This document shows positions 1-9,298 of a DNA stretch of 64,000 nt, piece by piece (the stretch's first letter is position 1; each line of letters begins with the position of its first letter). The position numbers and the translations under genes were made by a program. Origin of the DNA: Paenibacillus sp. JCM 10914 (GTDB lineage Bacteria > Bacillota > Bacilli > Paenibacillales > Paenibacillaceae); contig NZ_BAZR01000016.1 of NCBI RefSeq assembly GCF_001315105.1, positions 1 through 64,000 of the forward strand. The letters are read 5' to 3'. Under the pieces are notes generated by a model. That model had not been told where the DNA came from. It saw nothing but the letters and a program-made list of their open reading frames with translations, and made no database searches.

Positions 1-1369
1 GGGTAGAAGGCCCCGGAGCGGTTTGTGCTGTATGACGGCGGTTGATAGCCCTGCGGCGTAATGGTGATCTGTTCACCGGGCAGCGCATAATTCCGTAGTA
101 CGCCTTGCTGGATGCGGTAGATTTCTAGGTTATCGATCACCCAATAGGAGTAAGGTCGCTGTACGGTGTAGCGTTCGGTGACGGTTTCTTCCTCGGTTTG
201 GGGATCCGGAATCGTGGTTGGATTCCCGTCCGGACCTTCCGGTCCTTCCTGCCCGGGATCCCAACTGAGCGACCAGGTCTTCTCCACGTTCACTTCGAAC
301 GTGCAGACCCCACTCATGTTGACAAAGGTATGCTGAAAGAGATAGTTCCGCGCGATAATGTTGCCGTACAAGCTCTCAGAGGTCGGGATGCCTTGCAGCA
401 CATCAAAGCGTTCGCTTCCGCGCTGATCCGCTAGGATGCGGGCGGTGACGACCGGGTCCATGTACCGTCCGTTAAGGGTCTGACCCGGTGTGGGTGCGGT
501 GCATGAAGCGGTAGAAGGGTCTGGAGGAGGCGGCCCTTTCTCTTCGTAGTAAAAATACAAGTAATAAGTCGGAAACGATCCGTCGTAAGTAAACCGACCC
601 GGATCGCCTGGTGTGATGGAACCACCGCTAGGAGGCGATACCGTACTTTTCTTATGACCGACATAGGTGTAGTCTGCATTCCCCGGTGTATGGGTGAACG
701 CGTACGGCTGGTTCTTCTCCAATACTTCTTCTCGATCTGAGAAGACACTTCCGATAGAACGACCTGTCGTGGTATAGTGCTTAATGAGGCATTGCCGCCT
801 TCTGGTTCAAGTTCGATCTCGAAGAGCATTGGAAAATAATAACGTAATCCTCTAACATTTTGATTTTGGTCATTCCTGGTGATATCCTCCGGGCTAGGTG
901 CATCTAAATCTCCTATTACCTCAACAATAAAAGTAACAGACTCTGTGCCCAGTCCCTGTATACTACCCACAATATTTGGAACATAACGATAAGAAACTTG
1001 TGGTGCTCTATCAACCCATAACTCTTGCTTGTATCGGGAATAAAAATATAAATCTTCACCGTTGGGGTCAGTCATGGTTGGATCAAATTTGGTTACTGCC
1101 ACTCTTTTAATTTTTCGATTAGGTATATCAAAGGAGTAAGTAAAAGGCATCCTCTTATTTTTTTCTCCTTCATATCCTTCGGGAGTCCAATTTACTCCAT
1201 CAGAGTATCTCCAGATATCATAGGAAAACAACCCTACAAAATAATGAATATTACGATTGCTTGGCTTAGGAGTGGTCGGTAAAGAAGCGAACACACATTC
1301 AAACAATAAGAGATTAGCTAATAACACTACTAATAAAGATGCTATTAATTTTCGGCTCTTTTTATTCAA
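1..1369 (-). CDS. DUF5704-like secreted protein, 3' end outside window, frameshifted
   Basis: The gene starts near 1369 (TTG, MNKKSRK, with AGGTG six bases upstream; a GTG at 1378 is the alternative) and runs off the left edge. An N-terminal hydrophobic segment of about 20 residues looks like a signal peptide. The frame breaks near 781-784, after NASL. The next frame then continues as a long open frame (KHYTTTGRSIGSVFSD and onwards) that contains a PYSYWVIDNLEIYRI segment, which I associate from memory with DUF5704 proteins of Paenibacillus. One added A in TTAAG restores the frame. It follows the stalk-domain gene by about 10 bases, so the two probably form one transcript. Surface or wall location is inferred from the signal peptide; the function is unknown. 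Confidence 0.6.
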
Positions 1370-1378
1370 ACACCACAC

Positions 1379-2307
1379 CTACTGCCTAAATGGATTTTGT
1401 AGTAGCTCTAAAGAATCTGAACCACGGTCAAATCCAATATATTCAGCTTTGTGTAGATTAAAAGACATGTAATTTTTGTCGCCCTCACGTAATTCATCGC
1501 CTTGACTTGTTGTCTGATAGGTAATAGTAACTGTTTGATCAGAGTTTTTTTCATGACTCATATTGCTTCGGAATCGTGCTCTATCTCCTTCACCTAAATA
1601 GAAAATATTCCCTCTCCCAAGCGAATACCTCACTCTTACAGCCTGATATTCATTTATTTTAACTGTCCATACATCATAAACAGTCACTTGCCCAAACTTC
1701 AGTGGAAGATCGTCAATAGTAAAAACTCGCACACTAGACTTATCTTTAATCAAGTATTTATTAGTAGAAACTAAATCAATAAACTTTTTACTAATCGGTT
1801 GCTTGGCTATGTGTGACTTTTCAATATCCGGAACCTCTTTCGATCCAATCCAAGCCCAGTTCCCGACCTGATCCCAGCTAACCGGAATACCCAGATTCTC
1901 ACTTACGAATCGTAATGGAACATAAGTACGCCCCTTGATAGATTTAGCTGGTGTGTCCATCGTCACTTTCTTTCCATCGACGACAGCCTCTTTACTTCCA
2001 ATTGTAAGGACGATGGAACGCCCATCCTTTTTGTAGCTGACCGTCTTGCCGCTGAATCCGATCTCAGCCTTTAAGCTTCGCCTATTCCTCGCAGCGGCAC
2101 CTGTACACGTCCCTGCTCAAAGATTGGATCGCCTCCTTGGAACTTCACTTTGCGTCCATCAACCAGCACGGCTAATTTAGGGCTACCAACAGCGTCCGCC
2201 TCCACTATCCAGGGATTGTACAATCCGAACACGCACACACTGCACAGTAGAATAGCCAATATTCTCTTTCTACTTCTCGTCCAATGATCCATACATTTTC
2301 TACTCAT
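1379..2307 (-). CDS. stalk-domain (copper amine oxidase N-like) secreted protein, frameshifted
   Basis: The start at 2307 has AGGAG seven bases upstream. Residues 10-38 form a signal peptide. The mature part begins with PKLAVLVDGRKVKFQGGDP and VQVPLRGI, then SYKKDGRSIVLTIGSKEAVVDGKKV and TYVPLRFVSENLG. This is the two-strand stalk pattern seen in copper_amine_oxidN domains of Firmicute surface proteins. The frame breaks near 2070-2074 inside GAAGCTTAAAGG; one extra T gives EALKAEIGFSGKTVSY and joins the halves. The C-terminal 130 residues are not recognised. The catalytic copper-oxidase domain is absent, so an enzymatic role is unlikely. It is the first gene of a pair with the DUF5704-like gene. 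Confidence 0.7.
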
Positions 2308-2650
2308 TACATTTCTCCTCGTAAAATTAAGATACTATCCCTTATTGATATCCATATCTCCTTCCTACGCCCTTGCTTAGGGACATCTCGCCGCATTCTC
2401 TCACATTTACACATCCTATACAAAATTTGTAATGTGATCGAAATTGGAATTATTTTATCACAAATCCGCGATAATATGGGATAATATCCCTATTTTAATA
2501 CAAATGGACCATTGTTCCCCTACTGACCTGCGCATCCCTGCAAAAGACCGGAACCCAAAAACCCCCAACGGCTAGCCACACAATCGTGTACTAGCGGTTA
2601 GGGTTAGCCTGGAATACGTGGCCTTGGCCACTTCTATAAAGGGATCAGAC
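2308..2650. other. intergenic stretch without recognised gene
   Basis: About 340 bases, AT-rich at the left (promoter side of the stalk-domain gene), containing no ORF with a ribosome site and no recognised RNA. It separates the start of the stalk gene from the stop of the HTH regulator. Confidence 0.5.
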
Positions 2651-3049
2651 TTATATACTCGAGGAGGAGTCATCACGATCTCCTGCCTGAATTTCGGCTT
2701 TCTCCGCACTTTGCTTGTATACGGCGGCCAACACTTTCTCATAAGCGCTTTCAAATTCATCAGGCAACAGCGGCTTGATCTCTTCCAGCACCGTCATCAA
2801 CTTGAATAAAGCTTGGACCTCATCTTCCGTTAACCCAAGTGGATACAATGCAAAATGTCCAATAAAGGTATATCCTCGACCTCGACCTTGATGCGTGATC
2901 GGGATATGCATCGCACTCAAAGCGTCCATGTCGCGATAAATCGTGCGCTCGCTTGTGCCGCAACGTTCGGCCAGCTCTCGTGCCAATATTCCTGGTCTAG
3001 CCTGTACAAGGGTAATGATTCTCATTAGTCGGATCAGTCGGTCTGTCAT
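2651..3049 (-). CDS. short DeoR/YafY-type HTH transcriptional regulator
   Basis: A 132-residue protein. Residues 1-60 form a winged helix of the HTH_11 type, with ARELAERCGTSERTIYRDMDAL as the recognition region. YafY-like regulators of this type usually carry a WYL ligand-binding domain and reach about 300 residues. Here the protein stops after a short helical segment (LTEDEVQALFKLMTVLEEI) and a Ser-rich tail. No WYL coding remains appear downstream in any frame. It may be a naturally short regulator or a 3'-truncated gene. Targets are unknown. Confidence 0.75.
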   Translation of the reverse strand: MTDRLIRLMRIITLVQARPGILARELAERCGTSERTIYRDMDALSAMHIPITHQGRGRGYTFIGHFALYPLGLTEDEVQALFKLMTVLEEIKPLLPDEFESAYEKVLAAVYKQSAEKAEIQAGDRDDSSSSI

Positions 3050-3186
3050 ATAGCATTCTCCCTATCTCTCTAGTAAATTAGACGTAGTTTTATTGACTGT
3101 CAGATAGTACATTCGACCCTCATACCATTTTTCCTTTTTTATATAAAGATTCTTAATAACCAGTTCATAATTGAGTCTCAAGTCCC

Positions 3187-3891
3187 TTATGTGTTCGCGA
3201 CATCACCAGGTGATTGACGATATGTATCAATATACAGACCGCTTAGTTTATACAACATATCTGCCTGTTCCAAGTAATCAGTATCCCGAAGCCGAGTAGC
3301 ATGCATGAGCAATTCATCGGCTTGCCGCCGTATCATGCCCTCTCCCTCAGCCAAATTTCCCTTCTCCAATTCCCCCCTCGCCCGGTCCAGGACCGTAGCA
3401 TTCTGGAGTAACCTCAGCGCTTTATCCACTCGAGCGTTGGCCTTACGATGGTTCAACGAAGTGTGATTACTGAATTGAAGCGGCAGCGTCTGCGAAGGTT
3501 GGAGAACGGATTTCTGCTTCAGTACGTCCCAATATGTCCAGAGAGCCGTGATCAACGGATACACACCAGAGGCACGTCCTCCGATCCTAAACTCCAGCCC
3601 CAACTGCCTCGGCTTTCCTTCCGATAACGAGCCTAATGACAGTGTAAGATTACGATCATTCAGCAGTTGGCCTTTACACCCGTACATCTGCACCAATTGA
3701 ACGCGTTCACCTAATTGAAGGTGCAACTGGACCTCATCAGCGAACTGCTGACCGAAGTGTACAGGCACTGCGGTTGACTTATGAACACCAGCCCGCCACT
3801 CGATCAGCAAAAAAACCTGGCTCGTACCGCCAGCGGATACCTGGGTATGACTCCATGTAAAATCAGAATTCAAGCCTGACTGCATCAACAT
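3187..3891 (-). CDS. C-terminal part of a VWA-family protein, VWA domain missing
   Basis: About 234 residues. I chose ATG 3891 (MLMQSGLNSD), which has GAGG five bases upstream; GTG 3897 is possible. The layout, beta-rich first half (LTLSLGSLSEGKPRQLGLEFRI) followed by a helical tail with LDRARGELEKGNLAEGEGMI and DELLMHA, matches the region that follows the VWA domain in Bacillales VWA (YegL/Ca-channel-like) proteins. No MIDAS motif DxSxS is present. The start has its own ribosome site, so it seems to be expressed as a stand-alone module. Function unknown. Confidence 0.5.
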   Translation of the reverse strand: MLMQSGLNSDFTWSHTQVSAGGTSQVFLLIEWRAGVHKSTAVPVHFGQQFADEVQLHLQLGERVQLVQMYGCKGQLLNDRNLTLSLGSLSEGKPRQLGLEFRIGGRASGVYPLITALWTYWDVLKQKSVLQPSQTLPLQFSNHTSLNHRKANARVDKALRLLQNATVLDRARGELEKGNLAEGEGMIRRQADELLMHATRLRDTDYLEQADMLYKLSGLYIDTYRQSPGDVANT

Positions 3892-4084
3892 ATCCACCTC
3901 TTTCCTCTTCTTCTAATAATGTACCAATAGAGATGGACACCTTACTGTCATGGAACGTATGTTCCTATACCCATTTCGACAAAAAAAGACCACAGCCCTA
4001 GAGCCATGATCTGATTAATGAGTATGTCTATCCAATTATATATGAAAAAAAGCCCTATACTAGTTCGAAGGACTCGCTTCATTT

Positions 4085-4130
4085 ATCCTGAAAAATAAAA
4101 AAGATCCGGATGAACACGCTCACCGGGTCT
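4085..4130 (-). terminator. probable terminator after the mini stalk gene
   Basis: On the minus strand GACCCGG, a 13-base loop, then CCGGATC (one mismatch) is followed by TTTTTTATTTTT. It lies about 50 bases past the stop of the 46-residue gene. Confidence 0.45.
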
Positions 4131-4180
4131 CGTCGCTTCCGTTCATAATGGATATAATGGATATCAGTTATATCAGTTGC

Positions 4181-4321
4181 TTATCCTCTCTCGCCTTCCC
4201 CTTTGGTTCGGGCAGAGCCTTGTACAGGGGCATAAGTGACTTTATCAATGATCAAGCCATTGCCTACCGGTTTGCCATTAACGGTGATCTTAATTTTCTT
4301 CACATTGCTCTCGTTCATCAT
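4181..4321 (-). CDS. 46-residue mini stalk-like protein
   Basis: A small ORF, MMNESNVKKIKITVNGKPVG to the end TKGEGERG, preceded by AAAAGGAG with nine bases to the first ATG. KIKITVNGKPV resembles the first strand pair of stalk domains, but there is no signal peptide and no second repeat. A hairpin terminator follows. It may be a cytoplasmic small protein or a stalk-domain relic; the good ribosome site and terminator support real expression. Confidence 0.55.
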   Translation of the reverse strand: MMNESNVKKIKITVNGKPVGNGLIIDKVTYAPVQGSARTKGEGERG

Positions 4322-4515
4322 CAGCGTAATCTCCTTTTATATCATCATGCTTACTTAAGTATTTACCCTAACGCCGAGACCACGAAACATGATAACATTA
4401 TCACCGATTCACATCATGACTATGAATGGTAATAACATATAGAAACTGTAAAATAAGAAACCTGTCGTATTTTGATTCGTATGAACTATAAATGATCGAA
4501 TGGTGGTGATCCCTT

Positions 4516-4947
4516 TTGTACAAGCCTGTAATATCAAGGCTAATTCGAGTGACTCTGGTTTTGACGCTAGCGGGGATCGCGATGGGGACAACAGGGCGTC
4601 AGGCAAACGCCAACTATATCAGTAACTTATACGATAATATTCAGCAATTCTCCGAACTGCCCCAGGAAGTGAACAATCTCAAGAACAGTTATAACCAGAC
4701 GATGGAGGAACTCGATCGAGCCCGCCTCAATGCGGAACAATTACAGCAGCAGAACGCCGATCTTGCCGAGCAAAACAGGCAGTTGACGCAAATGGTAAGC
4801 CAGTTGCAGGAATCCGAGGCCGCCAGAAGCCGCGGTGTGGAGCGACTGAAGACGGTCGCCTTGACGGCTATAATGCTGGCTGTCCTGTATTTTGTCCTTA
4901 TACGAGCGCTTCGGTTCGGCATGCGCCGCATGAATCGTCTCAAATAA
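4516..4947 (+). CDS. coiled-coil protein with signal and C-terminal membrane segments
   Basis: 143 residues from a TTG start with GGTGGTGAT upstream. Residues 8-32 are a signal or membrane segment. Residues about 55-105 form a coiled coil rich in Gln, Glu and Leu. Residues 115-135 (TAIMLAVLYFVLIRALRF) are a second membrane helix with a basic cytosolic tail. It lies 30 bases upstream of the AIM24 gene, so the two are probably cotranscribed. Family not recognised. Confidence 0.7.
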   Translation: MYKPVISRLIRVTLVLTLAGIAMGTTGRQANANYISNLYDNIQQFSELPQEVNNLKNSYNQTMEELDRARLNAEQLQQQNADLAEQNRQLTQMVSQLQESEAARSRGVERLKTVALTAIMLAVLYFVLIRALRFGMRRMNRLK

Positions 4948-4976
4948 TAATAGACAGCCCTACCAGGAGGTGTGCC

Positions 4977-5681
4977 ATGATTATTCGAATGGAGGATGCA
5001 GCAGGGAGTGGAGCCGGACAGGCCGTCACCTTCTCCCTAGCTGAAGGAGATACGACGCATGTACTCCACCCTGAGCAAATTGTCGCTTACCGTGGCCCCT
5101 CATCGGGTCGTAGCGATCGTATCATGAACGTAAAGGGCATTTATCGTAAAAAAAGGCTGGTTCGGGCGGACATCAAAGGCCCCAGTCAATTTACAGCTGC
5201 ACTACCGCCTGGTTTCAGTATGCATGAAATTCAGCTACAAGGCGAGCAGGACATGCTATACGATTTCCGACATGTGTTCTTCTATACGACTCACGTCACG
5301 ATGCAAACGCGCATACTAAAGATCAAGAACATGCTGGTCACACGTGACGCCGTTAAAATGAAGTTCTCCGGCCAAGGCAGCATCGGCATTCTTACCCAGG
5401 GTCCCGTCTGCAAAGTGAAGCTGCATCCGACCGAGCCGCTCTATGTGGATGCCGGCAGTATCATTGCCTACCCCGAAGCGGCCAAGCTCGATCTGACCGT
5501 GTACGGCAATCATCTGGCGAGCCAACATATGAACTATCACTGGAAGTTGACCGGTGAGGGCTACGTCCTGTTCCAGGCCGGCCGCCAGAACCAACGTCTC
5601 GTAAACGAGTTGAACGATGAAGGAATCGTGAAACGCTTTTTGCGGGAAGCAATTCCCTTTGGCGGAGTGTTTATCAAATAG
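4977..5681 (+). CDS. AIM24 family protein
   Basis: 234 residues with a perfect AGGAGGTG site. The repeated beta-rich pattern (SIGILTQGPVCKVKLHP, LYVDAGSIIAYPEAAKLDLT, GEGYVLFQAGR and terminal GVFIK) is that of the AIM24/DUF124 family (tryptophan RNA-binding attenuator-like fold). In bacteria the family has no established reaction. The partner gene upstream encodes a membrane coiled-coil protein, so a membrane-associated role is possible. Confidence 0.8.
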   Translation: MIIRMEDAAGSGAGQAVTFSLAEGDTTHVLHPEQIVAYRGPSSGRSDRIMNVKGIYRKKRLVRADIKGPSQFTAALPPGFSMHEIQLQGEQDMLYDFRHVFFYTTHVTMQTRILKIKNMLVTRDAVKMKFSGQGSIGILTQGPVCKVKLHPTEPLYVDAGSIIAYPEAAKLDLTVYGNHLASQHMNYHWKLTGEGYVLFQAGRQNQRLVNELNDEGIVKRFLREAIPFGGVFIK

Positions 5682-5781
5682 AGGACACGTGATATAATGT
5701 AGGGCGTAGTACGCACGTGGCTGCATCGTCAGATTGCGGTCATTCACAACAGAAGACAGTCCATGCCCCACATCGGGATAT

Positions 5782-5817
5782 GGGAGAGGTTCGTGAACTC
5801 CCTCTATAAAAAACTAT
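5782..5817 (+). promoter_or_regulatory. class I preQ1 riboswitch
   Basis: The stretch reads GGGAGAGGTTC, GTGAACT, CCCTC, then TATAAAAAACTA. This is the preQ1-I pattern: a short hairpin with a C-rich loop and an A-rich tail that folds back as an H-type pseudoknot. It is followed directly by a U-tract hairpin and then by queC, the expected target. A possible -10 TATAAT lies at 5693-5698. Binding of preQ1 should favour termination and lower expression of the queCDEF genes. Confidence 0.9.
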
Positions 5818-5822
5818 CGTGT

Positions 5823-5857
5823 CTTATTTTTCGTATAACGAAATAAGGCTTGTTTTT
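5823..5857 (+). terminator. riboswitch-controlled terminator
   Basis: CTTATTT and AAATAAG arms enclose a CG-containing loop and are followed by GCTTG and seven T. It sits six bases after the preQ1 aptamer and about 90 bases before queC, as expected for an expression platform. Confidence 0.75.
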
Positions 5858-5945
5858 TTGCGGATTCAGTTCAAGAACTTCTCAATTCTTCTACGGGTAT
5901 TGCTTCACGGCAGCCCTAATTTCTGAAGAAATGAGAGGTTTTTTT

Positions 5946-6623
5946 ATGCTTAAAGATGAAAAGGCTGTTGTTGTTTTCAGCGGCGGTCAAGATAGCACCA
6001 CCTGTTTGTTCTGGGCGAAGGAGCGTTTTGCAGAAGTAGAGACGGTGACTTTCGATTACGGACAACGTCATAAACTTGAGATCGATTGTGCCGCCCAAAT
6101 CGCGCAGGAGCAAGGCGTGAAGCAGACCGTGCTCGATATGAGCCTGTTAAATCAACTCGCTCCGAATGCGTTAACTCGGGATGACATCGAAATCGCGGAA
6201 GGCGAAGGATTACCCACGACCTTCGTCGATGGACGCAATCTATTATTTCTAAGCTTCGCCGCGGTGCTTGCTAAAGGAATCGGTGCCAAGCATCTCATCA
6301 CTGGTGTATGCGAGACTGATTTCAGCGGATACCCCGACTGCCGGGACAGCTTCATTAAATCGCTCAATGTCACACTCAATCTGGCGATGGACTATCCGTT
6401 TGTCATTCATACGCCCCTGATGTGGCTAGATAAATCGGAAACGTGGGAGCTTGCTGACCAGATGAATGCATTGGAATACGTGCGGGATCATACGTTGACC
6501 TGCTATAACGGCATCAAGGGCGATGGCTGCGGGGAGTGCCCGGCTTGCAAGCTAAGACGAGCAGGACTCGATCAATACATGAAGCGCCGGAATACCACCT
6601 CCGAAGGAGGGTCCTTGGTATGA
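5946..6623 (+). CDS. queC: 7-cyano-7-deazaguanine synthase QueC
   Basis: ATP-dependent conversion of 7-carboxy-7-deazaguanine to preQ0 in queuosine synthesis. The start is ATG 5946 with GAGAGG upstream (MLKDEKAVVVFSGGQDS). The SGGQDS PP-loop lies at about residues 12-17, and FVDGRNLLFLS and GVCETDFSGYPDCR are typical QueC blocks. The C-terminal zinc cluster CGECPACKLR is at about residues 196-205. Length of 225 residues is normal. The stop overlaps the queD start (ATGA), indicating translational coupling. Confidence 0.95.
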   Translation: MLKDEKAVVVFSGGQDSTTCLFWAKERFAEVETVTFDYGQRHKLEIDCAAQIAQEQGVKQTVLDMSLLNQLAPNALTRDDIEIAEGEGLPTTFVDGRNLLFLSFAAVLAKGIGAKHLITGVCETDFSGYPDCRDSFIKSLNVTLNLAMDYPFVIHTPLMWLDKSETWELADQMNALEYVRDHTLTCYNGIKGDGCGECPACKLRRAGLDQYMKRRNTTSEGGSLV

Positions 6624-7111
6624 ACCGCGAACCCGGGATTTTCCGCATCGTAGAACAGTTGCAACAGTTCGGCGAGGATATCAGACTTAAAGACCTGCGT
6701 TATCACAGCAAGCGGGTGCTAGTATCCAAAGAGTTTACGTTCGATGCTGCCCATCATCTGCACGCTTATGAAGGCAAATGCAAGAATCTGCACGGCCATA
6801 CGTACAAGGTAATCTTCGGAATCAGCGGTACACCGAATGAAGTCGGCATTACCGTGGACTTCGGCGATATTAAGGAATGTTGGAAAGCCGAGATTGAACC
6901 CTATCTGGATCACCGTTATTTGAATGAAACGCTGCCGCCTATGAACACAACGGCTGAGAATATGGTTGTCTGGCTGTTCGAAAAAATGGAAACCGCACTG
7001 TCCAGCCGGGAATCACATGTACAGCAGAACATGCGTACGGAATTCGTTCGTTTGTTCGAAACGCCCACCAGCTACGCGGAGGTCAGACGGGAGTGGATGT
7101 ACCATGAATAG
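6620..7111 (+). CDS. queD: 6-carboxytetrahydropterin synthase QueD
   Basis: Converts dihydroneopterin triphosphate to 6-carboxytetrahydropterin. The start at 6620 overlaps the queC stop and has GAAGGAGG before it. The first 35 residues are an extension before the fold (KEFTFDAAHHLH). Zinc ligands are His in AAHHLH and in CKNLHGHTYK, which also supplies the catalytic Cys. Asp-His in YLDHRYLN and a Glu in the C-terminal PTSYAEV complete the site. 163 residues, slightly long for the family because of the N-terminal extension. Confidence 0.93.
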   Translation: MNREPGIFRIVEQLQQFGEDIRLKDLRYHSKRVLVSKEFTFDAAHHLHAYEGKCKNLHGHTYKVIFGISGTPNEVGITVDFGDIKECWKAEIEPYLDHRYLNETLPPMNTTAENMVVWLFEKMETALSSRESHVQQNMRTEFVRLFETPTSYAEVRREWMYHE

Positions 7112-7883
7112 CCATAACACAACGACTCCGTTCAAGACCAATTCAGCTACGGCAGAGCGTCCAATACCGGTCATGGAAATATTCGGTCCTACCGTTCAAG
7201 GCGAAGGGATGGTGGTCGGCCGCAAAACGATGTTCGTCCGCACCGCCGGTTGTGACTACCGCTGCTCCTGGTGCGATTCGGCCTTCACGTGGGATGGATC
7301 AGCAACCGACACGATCGCTCGCATGAGTGCCCAAGAGGTATGGCAGGAGTTGTATCGCTTAGGCGGGGAACGGTTTGACCATGTTACCTTGTCAGGCGGC
7401 AATCCTGCCCTGCTCTCCCAGCTAGGCTCGCTCATCGATGAGTTGCATCGCCACGGCATTACCATCGCAGTGGAAACACAAGGCTCCCGCTGGCAGGATT
7501 GGCTGATGGACATCGATGAAGTCACCATCTCGCCTAAACCGCCAAGCTCCGGCATGACAACAGACTGGGGCAAGCTGGATGAGATTGTGTCCAGGCTGTC
7601 CGGCAGACCACCGGGAAGAGGCCTAAGCTTGAAAGTCGTTGTATTCGACGATCAAGATCTCGCCTATGCGGAGACGGTTCATGAGCGTTACCCGAATGTT
7701 CCGTTTTATCTGCAGACCGGCAATCCGGATGTTCGTACGGACGATAAGAACGCTCACGTTACCTTCTTGCTTGATCGTTATGAGCAGTTAGTGGATGCCG
7801 TCATGCAATCAGATCGCTTAAATGACGTGCGGGTTCTCCCGCAATTGCACACCCTCGTGTGGAGCAATAAGCGCGGAGTGTAG
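7104..7883 (+). CDS. queE: 7-carboxy-7-deazaguanine synthase QueE
   Basis: Radical SAM enzyme that contracts the pterin ring to 7-carboxy-7-deazaguanine. The start at 7104 overlaps the end of queD by eight bases. The cluster motif is CDYRCSWC (CX3CX2C), preceded by FGPTVQGEGMVVGR, which is diagnostic for QueE. LSGGNPALL is the SAM-binding glycine motif, and ISPKPPSSGM is the substrate loop. 259 residues. Confidence 0.94.
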   Translation: MNSHNTTTPFKTNSATAERPIPVMEIFGPTVQGEGMVVGRKTMFVRTAGCDYRCSWCDSAFTWDGSATDTIARMSAQEVWQELYRLGGERFDHVTLSGGNPALLSQLGSLIDELHRHGITIAVETQGSRWQDWLMDIDEVTISPKPPSSGMTTDWGKLDEIVSRLSGRPPGRGLSLKVVVFDDQDLAYAETVHERYPNVPFYLQTGNPDVRTDDKNAHVTFLLDRYEQLVDAVMQSDRLNDVRVLPQLHTLVWSNKRGV

Positions 7884-7918
7884 ATTTTACTATAAATATA
7901 AATAAGGAGCTATCAGCT

Positions 7919-8416
7919 ATGGCCGGAAGACAGAAAGAAGAACTCGAAGACGTAACCCTGCTCGGCAATCAAGGCACGAAATATACTTTTGAATATGATC
8001 CTGGCATCCTGGAGAACTTTGATAACAAGCATCCATACCGGGACTATTTCGTCAAATTCAACTGTCCCGAATTCACAAGCTTGTGCCCGATCACGGGCCA
8101 GCCGGATTTTGCGACGATCTACATCAGCTATATTCCGGATATCAAAATGGTTGAGAGCAAATCCCTGAAGCTTTACCTGTTCAGCTTCCGCAACCACGGG
8201 GACTTTCATGAAGACTGCGTGAACATCATTATGAATGACCTGATCAAACTGATGGATCCGAGATATATCGAAGTTTGGGGGAAGTTTACGCCACGCGGCG
8301 GCATTTCCATCGATCCATACTGCAATTACGGTCGTCCAGGAACAAAATACGAGGAAATCGCAGCGAATCGTCTGATGAATCATGACTTATACCCCGAGAC
8401 GGTCGATAATCGATAA
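7919..8416 (+). CDS. queF: NADPH-dependent 7-cyano-7-deazaguanine reductase QueF
   Basis: Reduces preQ0 to preQ1, the riboswitch ligand, so the operon product feeds back on its own leader. The protein is the short unimodular type (165 residues). Catalytic Cys lies in FTSLCPITGQPDF, and the family motif ESKSLKLYLFSFRNHGDFHE follows. AAGGAG lies eight to nine bases upstream. A bidirectional terminator follows the stop. Confidence 0.95.
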   Translation: MAGRQKEELEDVTLLGNQGTKYTFEYDPGILENFDNKHPYRDYFVKFNCPEFTSLCPITGQPDFATIYISYIPDIKMVESKSLKLYLFSFRNHGDFHEDCVNIIMNDLIKLMDPRYIEVWGKFTPRGGISIDPYCNYGRPGTKYEEIAANRLMNHDLYPETVDNR

Positions 8417-8423
8417 AAAAAAA

Positions 8424-8453
8424 GTTGCCCACATTGAGTGGGCAACTTTTTTT
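8424..8453. terminator. bidirectional terminator after queF
   Basis: AAAGTTGCCCAC, loop ATTGA, GTGGGCAACTTT, with A-run before and T-run after. Confidence 0.9.
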
Positions 8454-8597
8454 AGAATTTATTATATAAATCACCTGATATCCGTTACGACGGCTATTCC
8501 ATGGTTCACAGCCGCCAGGCAAGGCAGCGCTACTCATAAAGCATTGTCCGCTTCAGCCACATCGCGGATCGTTCCTTTATATCAGTGGTCCACTCGC

Positions 8598-9068
8598 TTA
8601 TTTGCCCAAGTACGCGCTCAGCATCCAAGCATGCTTCTGGACGTTGCTCATCATGCCGGTTAACAGATCAGCCGTAGCATCGTCATGCTCTTGGCCTGCA
8701 GCATCGATCCCGGCTTTCAGTTCTTCGGCGAGTTGGCGGAAATCCGCAACCAGCTGGCCTACCATCTGCTCGGCACTCTCCTCATTCGAGGCTTCCTTAA
8801 GCGTTGCAAGCTGCAAATATTGTGACATGGTTGCTGCCGGCTTACCGCCAACAGCCAACAGGCGCTCTGCCAGTTCATCCACGTAACCAGCCGCCGTATT
8901 GTACAGCTCCTCGAACTTCTCGTGCAACACATAGAACTGGGGACCTTTGACAAACCAGTGATAGTGGTGCAACTTCACACCGAGCAGACTCCAGTTGGCC
9001 ACTTGCACATTCAGCACATGTTGAAGGTCCTGCCCTGTTTGCTGTTGATTCGTCATCACTTTACTCAT
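8598..9068 (-). CDS. dps: Dps family ferritin-like DNA-protection protein
   Basis: 156 residues. Ferroxidase-site residues appear in LHHYHWFVKGPQFYVLHEKFEELY (His, Asp/Glu pattern of Dps) and DELAERLLAVGG follows. Dps dodecamers store iron and protect DNA against peroxide. The start MSKVMTNQQQ has GGAGACG upstream. A palindrome in the promoter region suggests PerR/Fur-type control. The C-terminal helix ends KHAWMLSAYLGK, as in Bacillus MrgA-like proteins. Confidence 0.92.
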   Translation of the reverse strand: MSKVMTNQQQTGQDLQHVLNVQVANWSLLGVKLHHYHWFVKGPQFYVLHEKFEELYNTAAGYVDELAERLLAVGGKPAATMSQYLQLATLKEASNEESAEQMVGQLVADFRQLAEELKAGIDAAGQEHDDATADLLTGMMSNVQKHAWMLSAYLGK

Positions 9069-9111
9069 ATTTATCGTCTCCTTTATGATGGTTGATTTTT
9101 TTATAATTAAA

Positions 9112-9130
9112 TTTAGACTTAATCTAAATC
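9112..9130. promoter_or_regulatory. palindromic operator upstream of dps (PerR/Fur-like?)
   Basis: ATTTAGACTTAATCTAAAT is a 7-bp perfect inverted repeat around CTTAA. It lies about 45-60 bases upstream of the dps start, next to TTATAATTA. Position and AT-rich symmetry fit a peroxide or iron regulator, but the match to the PerR consensus is only partial. Confidence 0.5.
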
Positions 9131-9298
9131 CTTGTATTAATCATATCAAATTCCAACTTATATTGCAAAGATTATCAGGCTCTTTTCCATGAAGATATGA
9201 TGAAATTCATACCATGCAATTGGAAAGGTTTACTGGATATTTAACAGACTTAGACTTTATACTGGTGTTAGCGACATACATAGGGAGGCGTCAACCGA

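Noticed and set aside
198..434. Plus-strand ORF of 78 codons at the left edge
   Set aside because: It is antisense to the continuation of the DUF5704-like gene, which is a better coding frame, and it has no ribosome site.
4148..4432. Plus-strand ORF of 94 codons
   Set aside because: It lies antisense to the 46-residue stalk-like gene, which has a clear ribosome site and terminator.
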